Origin: Macrobrachium rosenbergii
Lineage: Eukaryota > Arthropoda > Malacostraca > Decapoda > Palaemonidae
Direction: 5' to 3'
Length of the DNA stretch: 64,000 nucleotides
NCBI RefSeq assembly: GCF_040412425.1
Contig: NC_089761.1
Coordinates: 20,501,644-20,565,643, forward strand
Position 1 is the first letter of the stretch, and every line of letters begins with the position of its first letter. The notes under the pieces are model-generated. The model was not told the origin of the DNA and did not search any database. It saw only the letters and a program-made list of their open reading frames with translations. A program made the translations under genes and the position numbers. This document shows positions 24,904 through 36,384 of the stretch, one piece after another.

Positions 24904-26010
24904 CAGTAGATGTGTGATATCTAGATATTATTAGCTTGCAGACTAAGTTTAAAAATATGCCAACTTATCGACTCAGTTTACGGAACACCACTGAAAGCAG
25001 TATATTTTGGGCCAAGATTAGAATTAGAACATAATCCAGCATACTCAGACAAGAAAAATAAAATACTGTATGTTAGGCTATCACTAATACCCAGTGACAA
25101 AGACGCTTGGAACCACTTAATTTAGCCAGCACTCGCTACGCTTTTAAAATGACACTAACGGCACGGATACCTCGTTGCTTTGAAAATATCTTCGGACAAT
25201 GCAAATTCACGTTTCTGCAACGTTGTTACTTTCGTTACTTGTCATGTATCGTAATCAGAATAGTACAACGGTTAATTTAATTTATAAATCATGATATACC
25301 GTGCATAGAATATTGACTCTGATACAAGGAACATACATGTAAAATAAATGCTGGCATCTGTTTTAATAGATGGAGATTTATTACTCCCAGGATGTACTGG
25401 GGAACCATTTAATCAACAGAATTGTACTGAAATAAACAATTATTTTGAAGACTAACGTAAAACGAAAATCTTGCTTAAGATAAATTCTACTTTATTTGAG
25501 CCTCCACTGAATTCGCAAAACAAAGTCAAGAAGTCTGTGCGCATGACATCGTACTCTGTAAGTACGTAATCTGCTATTTTTCATACGAGAATTGCGATTT
25601 ATAAGTAGCATTAGTACAAAATAATTACTAACGATTATGTACGGTAGGGTATCTGTTGACACCACGACATAGTCCGGACACTCGTGACGCCACTGGTGTT
25701 ATAAACAATCTGTATCCGGTAAGTGCTGGTATAGAGTTCTCCGTTCGATAGGCACGACTGCATACACGGAGTCACTCCGTGCAAAAGCCAGTCGAGGCTC
25801 ACGTACAATTCGAATACAACATTCAAGTCCGTGATATTCGTAGTCAGAGCTCATACGAAACATGAACAAGCTCCCACCATTCATGAAATCTTTCAAGTTC
25901 TTAAAATTAGAAGTTTTATGAAAGTTTGATGTCTCTAAAGTTGAAAGCGCTGATTTGAAAGTGTAGAAAGACTGTCTGCTGGAACTTGGAATTCTGAAGT
26001 ACCACCAACA

Positions 26011-26077
26011 ATGGGTTTCGTCATAAGCAGAATTTTTTCGCTGCTACAAAGGCCTGAGCCATTCAGGATATTGATGG
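26011..26077 (+). CDS. Arf-like exon 1 (myristoylated amphipathic helix)
   Basis: Encodes [20 protein letters not shown] and LM plus one base; start context CAACAATGG. Gly2 and Ser6 fit N-myristoylation. Donor GTAAGG. The junction falls just before the P-loop. Confidence 0.85.
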
Positions 26078-26754
26078 GTAAGGTTCATTATCATTATTGC
26101 ATACATTTACTCAGTTGATTCACAAACACTCACGCACAAGCGTGCACGCACGCACGCACGCACACACAAACACACACACTCTGTAATATAAATGAAAACT
26201 GCGATTCCAACTGTCTAACTTGTAAGAAGTGCAATCAGCCAAAGTAAGCGTCTGGGCTTAGCGGAGCAGTGCTTGTCTCAAGTTTGCAAGGTCCGTTGAT
26301 CACTCCTGGCTTACAGCTTATTTGCCAACGGATACTAACGTCTGCTGGAGTTAAGGAAACCTAATCCTTAAAGAAGTACTGAGAAACGGGCTGACTGCAC
26401 CCTACTGGAATTGCCCCCTCCTAAGAGACAAGTTAAGTATACCTTAGTTTAACCAGACCACTGAGCTGATTAACAGCTCTCCTAGGGTTGGCCCGAAGGA
26501 TTAGGTTTATTTTACGTGGCTAAGAACCAACTGGTTACCTAGCAACGGGACCTACAGCTTATTGTGGAATCCGAACCACATTATAACGAGAAATGAATTT
26601 CTGTCACCAGAAATAAATTCCTCTAATTCTTCACTGGCCGGTCGGAGAATCGAACGCGGACCCAGCAGAGTGCTAGCTGAGAACGATGGCCACCCGTCCA
26701 ATCCTAAGAGACAAAGCAGTATGGTGGACAAGAGGGAAGCATATATATATACGA

Positions 26755-26847
<93 letters not shown>

Positions 26848-28170
26848 TATATAATGTACGCGTATACACCGTATACACGTACCCACTAGTATACCGGTAA
26901 AGCTAAACTACTTATGCAATAATTCAACACTGCGCTCACTAAGTTCTGTCTGCCATTTTAATCAATATCCAGGCATATTTTCATCCATACCAGAATAAAC
27001 ATGACGCGTAGTCGCTACTCGAATATATGGCAGCACAATCTTTACTCATTTTTTTGTTTTTTTAATCAGCTTACCCGCATTGTTGCGCGACCAATTTGTT
27101 TAACAATCGACAATCTTACGCTACTAATTCTGTTTACGAAGTCGATCTACTAAGCAATAAAGAGCGTCACGAGAGATTTATGCGCCTTCCAGCTGATACA
27201 AAACGTCAGGGTTGCCTTTACCCAAACGGAAAAACCCAAAAGGGACCCAAATTTGATGACACGCGAATTTTTACATTTTTTTTCAAAGCGTTCATGCAAC
27301 TGAGAAGTACAGAAATAAAATGTGGCTGCCTTTTAAATAAAAAAAAAAAATACTCATGGTAGCATGAGTCTTCAAATGGAGAAACAAATCCACAGTTACG
27401 TATATTTAAAAATAAATCTCTACAGAGAGTTTACAATCTGAAAGCTCTCCGTAGTGATTTATTTTTGAATATATGTACCCACGCGTAACTGTGGATTTGT
27501 TTCGCCAACTCTTGAATGGTTAAGAGTATTGTGTACATTGCCTATCGTTATGAATCACTCTCTTATATGAATCTTTTTTTTCTGAACAGTTGGTTTGGAC
27601 AGCGTAGGGAAGACTACAGTTCTCTACAAAATGAAAATGGACGAAGTTCTGACGACGATCCCTACCGTTGGTGAGTCAAAGTATTTTCCAGCAGTCTCCG
27701 CACTCTACGAATGACATGTCTGTCCTAAAGGTAGCTTGAATGAGGTGAAACGTAACTTCTTGAATAACTGATACCAATCAGGAATACCACTTGATAATTC
27801 ACAAAACTAAGACAAGAGCAAGAGATGACGGGTGAACCATATAAACTTTTGTATGTGTCATATACAAAATGACAGAATGGAGGAAATCAATGTTTTTTTT
27901 TTTTGGTTTGTCACTTACTAATTTTTATTTTCCTCACATTTGTTCGAACAGGTTTTAATGTCGAGTCAGTAGAACACCAGAATGTTACGTATACAGTGTA
28001 TGACTTTGGCAACCAGCCATGGATTAGCCAGATGATTAAACTGTACGCCGAGGGAACTTCTGCTGTCATCTTTGTAGTAGACAGCAGCGACACAGAAAGA
28101 ATAGCTATCGCAAAGGAGGCACTAGACCTCATGGTAAGACACAGGTGACTTATTGAAGCATATACTTAGC

Positions 28171-28207
<37 letters not shown>

Positions 28208-29248
28208 GATCCATGTGGTTAAGCGTGGCCACACTGGCCTATCTTGTTTCTGGCCACACTGGCCTACCTTGTTTCTGGCCACACTGGCCTATCTTGTTTC
28301 GATTCAGCCGTCTTTCTGCCAGCACGGACTCTTGCTCCCAGTGCAACCCTTAAAAAAAAGCCTAGCGGGGGAACGGTTCCTGATTGTATCCCGGAACGAG
28401 ACCGTGCAACCTTGAAACACTGTCCGGAAAACCCATTTCGCTTCTCCGGAACTTAACCGTGAAATGTACACCTCGTGGTCAGTCGGCTGTAGTGTGTCGT
28501 AACCGTGATTGAGACAGAGATGAGAAGCATGAACGTGTGTGATCAGCGTTACATCAAACTATATATATACGCAATATCATATCTCATAAAGGGAGGGTCT
28601 CGGCTAGGTATAATCATCGTCCTCCGGAGTAGAAACCTTCATGATATTCTAAGTAACCTAGATCCCAAGACCTAAGAGATAGAGTGACAGTGACATCATT
28701 TCACTATCACATTAAACAAACCTTCATTATTCTCACTGGAAATTATATCGGTGTATAGTGTAGTTCATATGGCATGGGGGAAAGAAATTTACCGTAGCTA
28801 TATCATAAAATTAATTAATCGAGACTGAAGGGAGGAAGGAATCAATATGACCTACACTATAATATAGTGCTACAAAGAATAAAAGATACAATCCTTCCTG
28901 TGGAAAGGATTAAGTGAAAAGATGAAATGATTCAGCAATATATAGACATGAAGTGTGACTCTAGATAATAATTATTACGGCATCGGTAACAACAAAGCTG
29001 TTATGCCTCATTGTTTTTCTTTTATTCTTTTACAGCTCGAGGATAAACATTTGGAAGACTGCCCACTGCTCGTTCTGGCCAACAAGCAAGATCTACCTGA
29101 GGCCAAGTCATCGCAGTGGATCACAGACGCCCTTAATCTCAAGGGCCTGAAACGCCCTTGGTTTGTCCAGGGAACGTCTGCTCTCGACTCCACGGGTCTA
29201 CAGGAAGCCTTCGACTGGCTCGGGAAGGAAGTCTCAAAGAAAGAATAA
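26011..29248 (+). CDS. Arf-family small GTPase with divergent switch II, four exons, complete
   Basis: Exons 26011-26077, 27590-27670, 27952-28133 and 29036-29248 join in frame to 180 residues, the usual Arf length (181). The product aligns with Arf1 without gaps to at least residue 131: Gly2 with Ser6 (N-myristoylation pattern), an amphipathic N-terminus, P-loop GLDSVGKT (24-31), switch I TIPTVGFN with Thr48, Asp67, catalytic Gln71, NKQD (126-129) and a TSA motif (157-159). All nucleotide-contact residues are present. Switch II is unlike Arf: WDVGGQDKIRPLW becomes [13 protein letters not shown], changing Trp66, Gly70 and Trp78. Arfs act on membranes in vesicle traffic. I infer a membrane GTPase with altered GEF/effector contacts, possibly a lineage-specific paralogue; assignment to Arf1-5, Arf6 or an Arl class is open. 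Confidence 0.9.
26445..26706 (-). mobile_element. tRNA-derived SINE
   Basis: On the minus strand: a tRNA-like head with B box GTTCGATTCTCCG, then GACCGGCCAGTGAAG, then a body including GAATTTATTTCTGGTGACAG and TAAGCTGTAGGTCCCGTTGC. A second copy at 37.5 kb shares head and body. It lies in intron 1 of the Arf-like gene. Confidence 0.85.
26741..26851. repeat. (TA)n(GT)n microsatellite
   Basis: About 70 bp TA followed by about 30 bp GT, in Arf-like intron 1. Confidence 0.95.
27370..27510. mobile_element. Foldback (hairpin) MITE in Arf-like intron 1
   Basis: Two inverted arms of about 55-60 bp: GAAACAAATCCACAGTTACG near 27380 is inverted as CGTAACTGTGGATTTGTTTC near 27485, and inner AAAAATAAATC pairs with GATTTATTTTT. 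The spacer is about 15 bp. No coding capacity. Confidence 0.82.
27590..27670 (+). CDS. Arf-like exon 2 (P-loop, switch I start)
   Basis: Encodes [16 protein letters not shown] through TIPTV. Acceptor GAACAG, donor GTGAGT, phase 1 on both sides. Confidence 0.93.
27952..28133 (+). CDS. Arf-like exon 3 (switch I end, divergent switch II)
   Basis: Encodes [16 protein letters not shown], then [16 protein letters not shown], then [10 protein letters not shown] and the following helix to Met110. Acceptor CGAACAG, donor GTAAGA. Confidence 0.94.
28222..28302 (+). repeat. 25-bp tandem repeat, three copies, in Arf-like intron 3
   Basis: The unit GGCCACACTGGCCTA[TC]CTTG followed by TTTCT occurs three times. 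GGCCACACTGGCC also contains inverted GGCC ends. It directly follows a (CT)n run at 28174-28203. Confidence 0.9.
29036..29248 (+). CDS. Arf-like exon 4 (NKQD, TSA, C-terminus)
   Basis: Encodes residues 111-180 with LANKQDLP and [18 protein letters not shown], ending SKKE and TAA. Acceptor TTTTACAG. Confidence 0.95.
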   Translation, partial: LEDKHLEDCPLLVLANKQDLPEAKSSQWITDALNLKGLKRPWFVQGTSALDSTGLQEAFDWLGKEVSKKE

Positions 29249-29308
29249 AATTCTCCTTTTTTGCTGCGATTAATTTTTTTTTGCCTTCGTCCTGCATCAG
29301 AACCGGAA

Positions 29309-29310
<2 letters not shown>

Positions 29311-29385
<75 letters not shown>

Positions 29386-29394
29386 TTTTTTTTT
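29311..29394. repeat. (ATT)n microsatellite with T run in Arf-like 3' UTR
   Basis: About 25 trinucleotide units followed by a run of T. Confidence 0.95.
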
Positions 29395-29436
29395 ATACAT
29401 CAGAAGTGTCATCTTTCATACAAGTTCATTGTTAAA

Positions 29437-29442
29437 AATAAA
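29437..29442 (+). promoter_or_regulatory. Candidate polyadenylation signal of the Arf-like gene
   Basis: AATAAA about 190 bp after the stop codon; the intervening 3' UTR carries a long (ATT)n tract. A second match lies near 29518. Confidence 0.45.
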
Positions 29443-29760
29443 CGCAATCTATACGCACGATAATTTCGAATGTACTGTATGATAAATGCACGCAAGTATA
29501 AGCAAAATATACTTTGAAAATAAATGGGCTTTAAATTACTTCTATTCTTAACCGGACACAGCATACCTTTTGTTTATTATTCACTGATGAACACATTTTT
29601 AATAAAAACTATGACATTTCTTGGGTTATATAATTTCCAAGGAAGCTCTCATGGGAAATACACCGAACGTATGAAATGCAAACTATTGCAGACTTCCACA
29701 CACTTGCTCTGGAAATTTTGTGTGTGAAGATAAACAAATGCTCTCCAACACATGCACATA

Positions 29761-29789
29761 CTCTCTCGCTCTCTCTCTCTCTCTCTCTG

Positions 29790-29870
<81 letters not shown>

Positions 29871-29966
29871 ATATATACATATATATATATGTGTGTGTGT
29901 GTATGTGTGCAGACTGACAAACTGTGGAAATATTGTGGAAAACCGGAGTTCAGTATTTTATTAAAC

Positions 29967-30024
<58 letters not shown>

Positions 30025-30025
30025 T
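29761..30025. repeat. (CT)n-(TA)n-(GT)n and (AAT)n microsatellites
   Basis: CT tract 29761-29814, TA tract to about 29890, GT tract to about 29908, then an AAT tract at 29968-30025. Confidence 0.94.
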
Positions 30026-30312
30026 GTAGATTGAGCGAATGTACAAAAATGTCGCAATAGCCTCATCCTGATATGTATTTGTGGAACACGAATCGTACCA
30101 AGGAATGAGAAACCCAGCTACTAGAAAACAAAGAATAATGAAGAGGAGTCTGAGGATACGGAGGAACGGTAAGGGAGGAATGGAGGTATTTAAGCTGAAG
30201 GAGAATAGACGACCACACCTACGATTCGTGGCACTATGCACCAAGAACGGCTCGATGGACTTTTTGTGCACGGAGCTAATTCGTTAAGGGGCAATCAGTG
30301 TTTACATATACC

Positions 30313-30562
30313 CAGCGGCACCATTTCAGATTTTTTTTTTGGGGGGGCGGGTGGTGGGTGGCTGGCAAAAGTTTTAGAACTTATGGTATGGGTGGGGTGG
30401 CGAGCGAAGTCAGTCTACCAGCTGGGGGTAGGGGGGCCCGTTGTAAGCGCCCCCGAGAAATTTTTGGAAAGTTGTGCGCATTTTGGAGCATTGCGAAGCC
30501 ATGTAAGAACTGTATTGAGTTAAAAAAAGTAGCAAACAGGTGTGCTACATCCACCCACATAC

Positions 30563-30599
<37 letters not shown>

Positions 30600-30705
30600 T
30601 CAAAGGCTAGGGGGCAAACCAAGCCTTGGGAGGGCGCCCATCAGTATCTTGAGGGTGGGGTAAGTCTAAAGTGCCCCCCAAAAGCCACCCAAAATGACGC
30701 CCCTG
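30313..30705. mobile_element. hAT-like MITE, 393 bp, with near-perfect 8-bp target duplication
   Basis: The left end CAGCGGCACCATTTCAG and the inverted right end CAGGGGCGTCATTTTG form imperfect TIRs. Flanking 8-mers are CATATACC (30305-30312) and CATACACC (30706-30713), one mismatch. An 8-bp duplication is the hallmark of hAT elements. The interior is G-rich and holds an (ATT)n run. It sits between the Arf-like gene and its pseudogene. Confidence 0.78.
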
Positions 30706-30807
30706 CATACACCAATATTCCCACTCACTATTCATGTAGAAAATGTTAACATTTTTAAATGGCTATATTTAAATCTGAAGTTCTACGAAGATTACACGAA
30801 ACCTGGA

Positions 30808-31720
30808 ATGGCTTTCGTCTTGTGCAGGACTTGTTCTCTGCTACATCGACCAGAGCCCTTTACAGTGATGGGTAAAGTTTATTATCATTATTGCTCATAT
30901 ACATACTGAGTGTTTTTTCAAAACAAACACACATAAGCAAACTCGTGCAATCGCAATGAGAAACTACTTTTACTCAAAATGTACATGTAGTAATTTCATC
31001 ATAAAGCACTTTTTTGCCTGTTTAATGTTTTGAGTTTCCTACATGGTCTTTTACAGGAAGTATGATTGGCACTTTTGAAGCTCAAAGATACGCAAAAAAA
31101 AAAAAAAATCTAGACGCATGATATCAGTCAGAATTTAGCATGTAGAAAATTCGTTTGCAGGAGGCAAAAGATACCTCATAAAATACGTAAAAAAGAATAA
31201 AGGAAGAGGACTCGCTATCAGTGAAATACCTAGAACTCCTCTCTCCACACAGAAACGAACAGAAGCGTAAACATGACAAAGTTGCATGAACAGCGTAACC
31301 GTCTTTTTTTTTTTCCCCATAGACCTGAACATAACTGCATGTCTGCATGACAAATCTGTTTGCTAGTACGCATTTTACAGTACCATTTCTGTTTGCAAAG
31401 ACGATCTATTAAGAGACAAACACAAAGAACGTCGGGGAATGTTTGTGTGCCTTTCAGCTGATGCCAAATGACAGGGTTTCCAGCACACAAAAGGATAGTC
31501 CAGTGTGGCCCCAAATCTTACTTTAATTATTCAGTATTTGCCCTTCTTATTCAGTAATTTCTCTTTTGAAATGAATATTACTCTACGAACATCTTCAGAA
31601 GGAGATTTTTTCCGTCTTGCCTCATGCTGTTCATGCAGATGTACGACACAGAATTAAGGTGTGTTCATTTATTGCACGATTATTGCAACACAGAAGGTGC
31701 ATTGCTCGTTTTTATGACTC

Positions 31721-31779
<59 letters not shown>

Positions 31780-32684
31780 GAATCGTTTTCTTTGAATCCG
31801 GCTGGCTCAGACAGAGCAGGGAAGACTACGATTCCCTACAAAAAGGAGTTAAACGCAGTTGTGGATACGTTTCATACTTTGGCCGAGTTGCTTCGGTGAG
31901 GTAGCATTATTCCTTGCATACATAACAGCAAGAATCATGAATTAAATTCCCTTATAAGGAAAAGGAGAAAGGTAAAATGTATAAACCGCCTAAATTTTCT
32001 TCCCTCTATACGCAAATCGCAAAATACATGTCTTTGGTTCATTACTTATCAATTTTTCTTTTCCTCTCTTTTACTTGACCAAGTTTTACATTTGCGACAG
32101 GACGAGAAGAGAGGAAATCTGAATACTCGGTGTTCCGTCAAAGTGTACAGTACAAACTGTCATTAAAAACAGTGTGTCTCAGTTCATTGGCGTGTTAGGC
32201 AAGGTCTTTACTTTGATCACTATCTTTGCGTACTGCGTAGTTCATATGAGATAACGTGAAGAAATTTTCATGTCAGTAACGGATAATTAATCGACAATTG
32301 TAAAGTAACGGAAAACCAGTAAGGGAAACAGCCTTCCAAACTTCAAAAAGGTTGATATAAAAAATTAAGTAACGAGTGAACGACAGATCTATGAAGACTG
32401 GATCAAGGGAATGTTTGTCAATAATAAAAATAATAATATTGGTATCAATAACAATAAAGCTGTTTTGATTCACTTGTTTTTACCTTATTATTTGACAGCT
32501 TGAAGATAAGCACCTAGATGACTGCCATTGAGGTAAGACCTACCGCAGGCCGAGTTACCGATCTGGATTAAACTCCAGGACCTGAAACGTCTGCCTTTGG
32601 TTCGTTCAAGAAACTTGTGTTCTCAAAGTTACAGGTATACAACTCACTCGACTGGCTTGAGAAGGTCTCAAAGAGATTATAAAC
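30808..32684 (+). pseudogene. Tandem pseudogene copy of the Arf-like gene
   Basis: All four exons have counterparts in order. Exon 1 copy (30808-30870): MAFVLCRTCSLLHRPEPFTV, with Gly2 replaced by Ala and one codon lost, keeping a GTAAAG donor. Exon 2 copy (about 31796-31895) keeps AGKTT, but the acceptor AG is lost and the end is rearranged. Exon 3 copy near 32080 is largely lost. Exon 4 copy starts at about 32501 with LEDKHLDDCH then a stop; a deletion removes the NKQD region. Intron and flanking DNA also match (for example TTATTATCATTATTGC after exon 1), so it is a DNA-level tandem duplication, not a retrocopy. The homology extends to about 33.15 kb. Confidence 0.9.
31724..31774. repeat. 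(CT)n microsatellite
   Basis: Pure CT run just upstream of the exon 2 copy of the pseudogene. Confidence 0.95.
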
Positions 32685-32740
32685 CTCTTTTTCACTCTTT
32701 ATTTATTTGTTTTGGTACACCTCTGTCCCAAAATAGGTCC

Positions 32741-32743
<3 letters not shown>

Positions 32744-32801
<58 letters not shown>
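32744..32801. repeat. (TA)n microsatellite
   Basis: Nearly pure TA run after the pseudogene. Confidence 0.95.
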
Positions 32802-32804
<3 letters not shown>

Positions 32805-33159
32805 ATATATTATCTAATCTTTCTCTTCATACTGGCTGATCCTTTAAAATTACCGCAATCTCTAAGGTAAACAGGAGTGTAGTATACTACAAAATCACCT
32901 AAACAAAACGAAAAATATGCGCGTGGAAAATGATGATCCTGAATTTCTTCTGTTCTTAACCATTCACTGCATTATTAGCTTTATAATTCACAAACGATTT
33001 TTTAAATAAAAAAGACTAGCACGATGTTTCTTGTGTTCTATAACTTCCCAGAAATCTCTTCAAACAAATCCACCGAACGAATGGAAAATGCATCCTGGAA
33101 AGAAGTCTCAAAACTAATCTTGAAAATTTCATATCTATGGAAATAAATAAAAGCTCCCT

Positions 33160-33873
33160 AACCTGCACGAAGACAGGAATTTCAGCCTCGCATGTCAGCT
33201 GAAGTCAACGGTGATTGTCAGGCTGACGGGTTCTGGTTCAATAACTACGTCCGTGATAGACAGATGTCTCTGAACTGAAGAAAAATCTACAGTAGTGTGA
33301 GGGAAATAAACAATATTCTGTCGTTTAAAACAAGAGATTTTATGTTAGGTGGTATGTTTAGGATCTAAGGGAGGTCACTGAAAGGCTTTGACCTCTTGAA
33401 AGGTGTCACTGTGAGATATATCTTGACTGCTCAGTTGTGATCACAGTAGAAAACTGACCAGATTCTCATGAGAATTTTCAGTGATGACAAATCATTAATA
33501 AAACTTATCAATGTTTTGTCAGTATTTACAATCATTTGTAAAATTAGTTCACCGTCCTTTAACCAGTCCTTGCAAAGCCAGTGTACACATACATGTATCA
33601 TTTGATCATTCCGTTGTTCTCTAGAGAGGTAGGTCTAGGAACAGTGAAAAATGGTCACGTACCCAGATGGGGTTAGAGGAACAGGTGAAATAAAGCAAAA
33701 ACTAAACTGAAATAGTTTACAAAGATGGAAACAGCATACAAAATGAATATGAAATAGCTTACAAACAGAAAATGAGGCTGTTGCAAATGGAAAGAATTGT
33801 GAGCCAAACAGAAAATGAAGCACTTATAAAAAGAAAGAATAGATAGCAACGAAGTTATATACAGTATCAGTAT

Positions 33874-33945
<72 letters not shown>

Positions 33946-34220
33946 TAAAGCGGTTAAAAGGCCTCAATGTTTGATAAAAAAAGAAGAGAGGTTGAACAGT
34001 GAAGAGCAATCCTAAAAGTGTAAATCTGACGAAGAGTCGAATCAGAATTTGAATGGGGATTTATGTGTTTGTCTTTATATAAATCCGGTCACATGATACG
34101 GAGCTGATTAAAATGTTATAATGAATGAGGAAAAATGAACTTGTACATACATTTACAGAAGTTTAATGAAGGGCTCTTGAACTGGTGAGCTGCAATATTG
34201 CTAGGTCAGCGAACTGCAAG

Positions 34221-34287
<67 letters not shown>

Positions 34288-36312
34288 AGTATGCTAGGTG
34301 TGAAAAGACTTCACGCGAAGCTCCCTACCGAGGTGACAATAAAACCCAACACCACGGCAATTTTAGATTATTAGGAAGATACGGCCATTTGTATTCAAAA
34401 TAAACATTGCATTTGATTCTGAAATTATGATCACTGCTAGTTTAGTGGAAACATCCTTAAAATAGCGTTTTGTCATGTCTTTGCCAGAGAAGCAATACAG
34501 AGTTCGTAAAAAAACTATTTTAATATTTCCTGGACATTTCCGTGAGTGCACAGGCATTGACCTTGACATGTGATAACCTACATCCGACGATCAATCAGTT
34601 ATGACAGGTTGCGATGACCAAGCAACAGCCCAGGACATTAGACCGTGTTGAAAGATAATTTCTTCCTCGCAATATTGTCTGTTGGTTTACGCAATGTTTA
34701 CACTTCGCAGCTCATTACGTCATCAAGAAGGCTATGTCACGGAATCAAGGTTAGAATGAATTTATTTTCTTAATCTGGAAAGATACGGAAGTAAATTACG
34801 AAAGCTTGTTACTTAGTGTGATTCTCCTATATTTTATGGGAGTTTGAATCATAACCTCACACGTAACATATTTTTCTGTCCTTTTTTATTGTAATATTTG
34901 TGTTTATTCGCCCTTCTTACTCTACTAAACTATCACTGTATCAGATTTTCTTTTTATCTTCTTAGGTGCACTGGAAGATGACCGTCAGCTGTCATACTCA
35001 ACCAAATGATGACGTTAGCGTAAAAAATAAATAAATAAATAGAAATCTCTCCTTTATAAAGGCAGAAAAAAGAGCAAGACTTGAAGCCAAAATTAGGGAT
35101 AATCCTGAATGATCCTTTTAAATAAAGAAGGGAGAAGCAAAAGGAGCCAAAAAAAAAAAAAAAAAAACGCCCCTCATCAAAGGGAAAGAAGACAAGCCTG
35201 TAAATGGATCCTCCCTCACTCCCATCCGTCTCGTGCCTGACCGTATAATAATTCCCGTGGTCTCCGTCCGTGATGGATGGCGGTCTTCTAAAACGATCAT
35301 TAGCTCCTGCGAATACAAGGGTCCACCTGGTGTAATTGCATGCCCCTTACCATCACTCTCGTTCGCATCGTGCGTTGCCATGCCCTGCCAAGTTGTCTGA
35401 CGTCTGCTGATTTTCAATTTCTGTCACGTGATTCCCTCTTTCGGTCGGGTCTGCTCGCGTCTGGAATCGTTCTGATACTCGCGAGGAATATTGGTTTTAG
35501 TTTCAACAAAGAATATATCTTGTGCGCTCCAGATAAAAATTTTGTTTTTTTATGTGGTTTGTGGACTATGGTCTTTTCCTCTTCAATGAATTATACATGA
35601 CTGTTATATGCTAGAGTGCATAACAGTAATATAATTCAACTGATTATGCAACTAATTTCAAACAACCTTTTATTCGTCAAGGTCATATTTTACGACATAC
35701 TGAATTCAAGGCACACCTAACAATTATTCTAATATCCCGGACTGCACGCTAAACTGAAAAGGTTGTAACTAACGTATCATTACCATCCTCCTCACATTCC
35801 CTAATCTCCTACAGTTGCCGGAAGACTTAATGTCGCTGATGGCAGAAGCTTCATTTAGCAATATCTCCTAACATAGCAGTATCGTCGTGGCTCTTATACG
35901 CTGTCGTGATTGGAAATTTCTCTCCAGTTCATCACAGCGCCGTAAAGAGAGTTGTCGTTTGATGCTGCTCTTCCAAGAATTCCTGGATGGAGTTTTGGAA
36001 AGTTCTTAAAAAGAGCGAACGCCCGTCAATCTTCGCTTAATTGCCGAGTGTCTAGAGTCGTTTCGTCAAAAACAGCGATGACAAGGTCGATCAATAGCTT
36101 CATTAAGGAGCACGAACCACTCATAATTCCATTCCTGTATTTGGAAATAGCTGAAAAATGTTTTCACTCACGTGGGATAATGTTTTCCCGTTGACATCCT
36201 CGGTATATTATGCTGCATTGTTAGTTATTACAGTGAAGTACATATCACTTTCATCTATTGACCTTGAGCCGAACGGTGCACGTTTGCGCTAAGAGGATCA
36301 GAAAAGATTGTC
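33160..36312. other. Intergenic stretch without recognised gene
   Basis: Contains a (TA)n run at 33886-33942 and a (CT)n run at 34223-34283, plus an A run at 35149-35167. Open frames here (for example near 35950-36190) show no family resemblance. Confidence 0.55.
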
Positions 36313-36384
36313 CTCCCCGGCGGGGAATCGAACCCCGGTCTCCCGCGTGACAGGCGGGGATACTAACCACTATACTACCGAGGA
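36313..36384 (-). tRNA. tRNA-Asp (GTC)
   Basis: A 72-nt cloverleaf on the minus strand: acceptor TCCTCGG pairs with CCGGGGA (one G-T wobble), A box TAGTATAGTGG, anticodon loop CTGTCAC with anticodon GTC, T arm CGGGG-TTCGATT-CCCCG and discriminator G. There is no intron. A TTTT stop signal for RNA polymerase III follows within about 10 nt. Confidence 0.97.

Larger units (their letters stand above)
23080..26010. other. Shared upstream region between GNL3-like and Arf-like genes
   Basis: The two genes are divergently oriented, with start codons 2931 bp apart. No coding homology was seen. It holds a (CA)n/(TA)n microsatellite at 24803-24899 and a small hairpin CACGGAGTCACTCCGTG near 25765. No convincing TATA box was found for either gene. 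Confidence 0.55.

Noticed and set aside
25640..25960. TATA-like and donor-like motifs upstream of the Arf-like gene, as promoter or 5' UTR exon
   Set aside because: Such motifs are frequent by chance in AT-rich DNA and nothing fixes a start site.
31796..31895. P-loop GKTT near 31.8 kb as a second functional GTPase
   Set aside because: The acceptor site is lost, the neighbouring exon copies are deleted or stopped, and the NKxD region is gone; it belongs to the pseudogene.
35952..36194. 80-codon open frame upstream of the tRNA
   Set aside because: Looks less repetitive than others but matches no domain I know and has no support from splice sites or neighbours.
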